A DNA stretch of 7,120 bases from Deltaproteobacteria bacterium (lineage in GTDB: Bacteria; UBA10199; SPLOWO2-01-44-7), in NCBI GenBank assembly GCA_016203765.1, contig JACQMB010000036.1, positions 1-7,120 on the forward strand, read 5' to 3'. The notes beneath the pieces were generated by a model. That model had not been told where the DNA came from. It saw nothing but the letters and a program-made list of their open reading frames with translations, and made no database searches. Positions 5,676 to 7,120 of the stretch are shown here, one piece after another; position 1 is the stretch's first letter, and every line of letters begins with the position of its first letter. The position numbers and the translations under genes are program-made.

Positions 5676-5805
5676 CTTGCATACTCTTATCGGCAAAACC
5701 CAAATATTGTTGCTTAAATCTTTTGGGGCCGCTAAGTTGGCGGTCCCATGCGCTTGCGGCCTACATTTGCCCAAATCGACCTATCAGCCCTTAAACATAA
5801 TTACA
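5607..5805. repeat. Duplicated divergent promoter block, copy 2 (gene B start / intact alr start)
   Basis: This is the partner of 3504-3701. Here the block leads into the complete alr gene and is therefore probably closer to the original arrangement. The extra base lies in CTTGCATAC (CTTGCTAC in copy 1). The most divergent spot is just before the alr ATG (GGCGGTCCC here, GGCCCACCC in copy 1). Confidence 0.95.
5676..5747. promoter_or_regulatory. Divergent intergenic promoter region between gene B and alr
   Basis: These 72 bp must hold the start signals of both genes. Before gene B the minus strand reads GATAAGAGTATGCAAG then ATG, with AAGAG as a modest ribosome binding site. Before alr only GGCGG, 4 bases from the ATG, resembles a Shine-Dalgarno sequence. 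A weak plus-strand promoter pair is TTGCTT (5710-5715), 17 bases, TAAGTT (5733-5738), which would give a very short leader. The shared AT-rich core around CAAATATTGTTGC is fully conserved in copy 1. Confidence 0.5.
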
Positions 5806-6881
5806 ACAGGGTTTTGCGGTCTCTACCCAAAAACTGCGGCGTGCTGGCGGTGGTCAAGGCCGATGCCTACGGGCATGGGGCGGTAACGGTGGCGAAGGCC
5901 TTGGAGGGATTGGGAACGGCCGGTCTGGGGGTGGCGACAGTGGAGGAGGGGGTGGAACTGCGTCAGGCAAAAGTCGCGGCAAAAGTTCTCATTTTGCAGG
6001 GGTTGTTGGGGATGGGGGAGGCGGCCGCTAAAGTATTACTTGAGCATAAATTAACGCCGGTAATTCATAATGTTAGCACGCTTAGTTTATGGAATAGTTT
6101 AGGAGGGAGCAGGGACCGAAGACTACCTGTGCACCTCAAGTTGGATACGGGTATGACCCGGCTCGGCGTGACCTCCAAAGGTCTGGCCCTGCTTTTGGAA
6201 ACCCTGCAAAAATGTCCGGCACTCAAGCTCGAGGGGGTTATGACGCACCTCGCCTTTAGGGAAGACGAAAAATATACTAGGCACCAGCTGAAACTTTTCA
6301 ACGAAATGGGGGAGCAGATTCAAAAAATTTTCGGCAAGGTTCCGGTGGGCCACATCGCCAACTCGGCCGCTGTGATGAATGGCTCACCCGTCACCATGGA
6401 CTGGGCGGAAAAGTGCTGGGCCCGGCCGGGGATCATGCTCTACGGCATTCCTCCCTACCCCGCCTATGCCGGCAAGGGTGACCTTGAGCCGGTCATGCGC
6501 TTGGTCAGTCAGATTGCCTTGACCAAAAACGTCCCGGCCGGCACCAAGGTCAGCTACAATTGTACTTTTACCACCACCCGGCCCACACGGATTGGCGTGG
6601 TCCCGATCGGCTATGCCGACGGTTATCCCTTTTCCGCCTCGGGAAAGGCCAAAGTTTTGGTGGAAGGAAAGCGCCTGCCGGTTTTGGGGCGTGTCACCAT
6701 GGATTTAATCATGATTGATCTGACCGATCTGCCGGCGGCGCAGGTCGGGAGCGAGGTTGTTTTAATCGGAAAACAGAAACAAGCCGCCATCACCGCCGAT
6801 GAGCTGGCGGAATGGTCAGGGACTATCGCCTATGAGATTGTTACTCGCGTTTCCAAGAGAATTCCAAGAATTTATTCTTGA
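5748..6881 (+). CDS. alr: Alanine racemase
   Basis: The 377-residue protein is a full-length, PLP-dependent alanine racemase, which interconverts L- and D-alanine in the cytoplasm to supply D-Ala for peptidoglycan. The N-terminal barrel begins with PTFAQIDLSALKHN and carries the PLP lysine Lys37 in AVVKADAYGHGA. LKLDTGMTRLG (130-140) holds the lysine (131) and arginine (138) of the active site, and GHIANSA and WARPGIMLYG are family motifs. The C-terminal domain has the catalytic Tyr270 in KVSYNCTF, then PIGYADGY and GRVTMD. The usual Gly after VSY is Asn here. The start is supported by the conserved N-terminus and by the duplicate at 3644. Residues 95-118 are encoded by an AT-rich patch. The 3' end overlaps the mlaE-like frame by about 50 bp. 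Confidence 0.97.
   Translation: MRLRPTFAQIDLSALKHNYNRVLRSLPKNCGVLAVVKADAYGHGAVTVAKALEGLGTAGLGVATVEEGVELRQAKVAAKVLILQGLLGMGEAAAKVLLEHKLTPVIHNVSTLSLWNSLGGSRDRRLPVHLKLDTGMTRLGVTSKGLALLLETLQKCPALKLEGVMTHLAFREDEKYTRHQLKLFNEMGEQIQKIFGKVPVGHIANSAAVMNGSPVTMDWAEKCWARPGIMLYGIPPYPAYAGKGDLEPVMRLVSQIALTKNVPAGTKVSYNCTFTTTRPTRIGVVPIGYADGYPFSASGKAKVLVEGKRLPVLGRVTMDLIMIDLTDLPAAQVGSEVVLIGKQKQAAITADELAEWSGTIAYEIVTRVSKRIPRIYS
6031..6100 (+). other. AT-rich patch inside alr
   Basis: By hand count 22 of 70 bases are G or C (31%), against clearly GC-rich flanks in the same gene. It encodes an ordinary-looking part of the barrel (around KVLLEHKLTPVIHN) but with codons such as TTA, GTA, AGT, AAT and CTT that are scarce in the rest of alr. 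Confidence 0.6.
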
Positions 6882-7120
6882 GGCCGTCCTCGGCCTGGGG
6901 AAGTGGTGCCGCTTTGTCTGGGGGGCCCTGGTCTGGTCGGTCCGCCCCCCGTGGCGGCTTAAAAATATCTTCCGCCAGATGGAATTCATCGGGGTGCAGT
7001 CGCTCCCCATCATTCTTTTGACCAGCCTCTTTACCGGGATGGTCTTTGCCCTGCAGGTTGGGAAAACCTTTGCCATCTTTAAAATGCAGAACCTGGTCGG
7101 CTCCACGGTGGGGCTGGCCC
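6832..7120 (+). CDS. mlaE: MlaE/YrbE-family ABC transporter permease, N-terminal part (partial)
   Basis: The 96 residues visible run off the window end. The stretch RPPWRLKNIFRQMEFIGVQS followed by LPIILLTSLFTGMVFALQ is the conserved start of MlaE permeases: a membrane-associated N-terminal helix, then the first core membrane segments. MlaE is the inner-membrane permease of the Mla system, which moves phospholipids between inner and outer membranes with the MlaF ATPase and MlaD substrate-binding protein. The ATG at 6832 is chosen because AGGGA (6818-6822) lies about 10 bases upstream; it overlaps alr by 50 bp in another frame and gives about 10 more residues before the RPP motif than I expect for the family. 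Starts at 6799 (ATG) or 6838 (TTG) are alternatives. The overlap implies cotranscription with alr. Confidence 0.85.
   Translation, partial: MRLLLAFPREFQEFILEAVLGLGKWCRFVWGALVWSVRPPWRLKNIFRQMEFIGVQSLPIILLTSLFTGMVFALQVGKTFAIFKMQNLVGSTVGLA

Noticed and set aside
5332..5886. 184-codon plus-strand open frame crossing the gene B start and the alr start
   Set aside because: It is antisense to gene B, then out of frame with alr, and covers the divergent promoter; the alr and gene B frames have clear family or paralogue support instead.
6881..6896. Hairpin AGGCCG-TCCT-CGGCCT at the alr stop as a terminator
   Set aside because: A 6-bp stem is present but no T run follows, and it lies inside the permease coding frame.
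1..7120. CRISPR array, insertion sequence ends or riboswitch
   Set aside because: No short regularly spaced repeats, no terminal inverted repeats with a transposase frame and no recognisable riboswitch core were seen; the only large repeats are the promoter blocks described.

Overview
The window looks like chromosomal DNA of a Gram-negative bacterium of moderately high G+C content. A MlaE-type permease, which belongs to outer-membrane lipid trafficking, implies a double membrane. The 4Fe-4S tail of a GltD-like flavin oxidoreductase is a protein type common in anaerobic and deltaproteobacterial-like lineages. The exact taxon cannot be fixed from the sequence alone.

Layout, left to right. Positions 1-211 hold the 3' end of a plus-strand GltD-like oxidoreductase. 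It shares a perfect bidirectional terminator hairpin (238-262) with a minus-strand initiator tRNA-Met (268-344), which has its own consensus-like promoter (365-393). Next, on the minus strand, comes an orphan MntA-type minimal nucleotidyltransferase (440-853). Two large minus-strand genes of an unrecognised family follow: gene A (918-3572, 884 aa) and gene B (3939-5675, 578 aa). At the right end are alanine racemase alr (5748-6881, plus strand) and the start of an overlapping mlaE-like permease gene.

The centre is the unusual part. A and B share a start, an N-terminal module of about 125 residues and a C-terminal domain marked by a W-P-P-[DN]-P signature (one copy in A, two in B). Their middles are unrelated by eye: A carries a histidine-kinase-like ATPase (possible HisKA_3-type H box, then N, G1 and G2 boxes) and B does not. 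Each gene sits behind the same divergent intergenic region, and behind gene A that region still carries the first 19 codons of alr. The 198-199 bp copies (3504-3701 and 5607-5805) differ by 12 substitutions and one indel by my count. This points to duplication or recombination of a cassette made of N-terminal module, promoter and alr 5' end, with different effector or signalling parts attached.

Working model (inference): A and B are cytoplasmic, modular paralogues of an undescribed signalling or conflict-type family inserted beside a housekeeping alr-mlaE locus. The MNT gene lies downstream on the same strand, and B contains an R-N-x-x-x-H motif that could be a HEPN-like signature or a degenerate ATPase N box. 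No function can be assigned to A or B from sequence alone.
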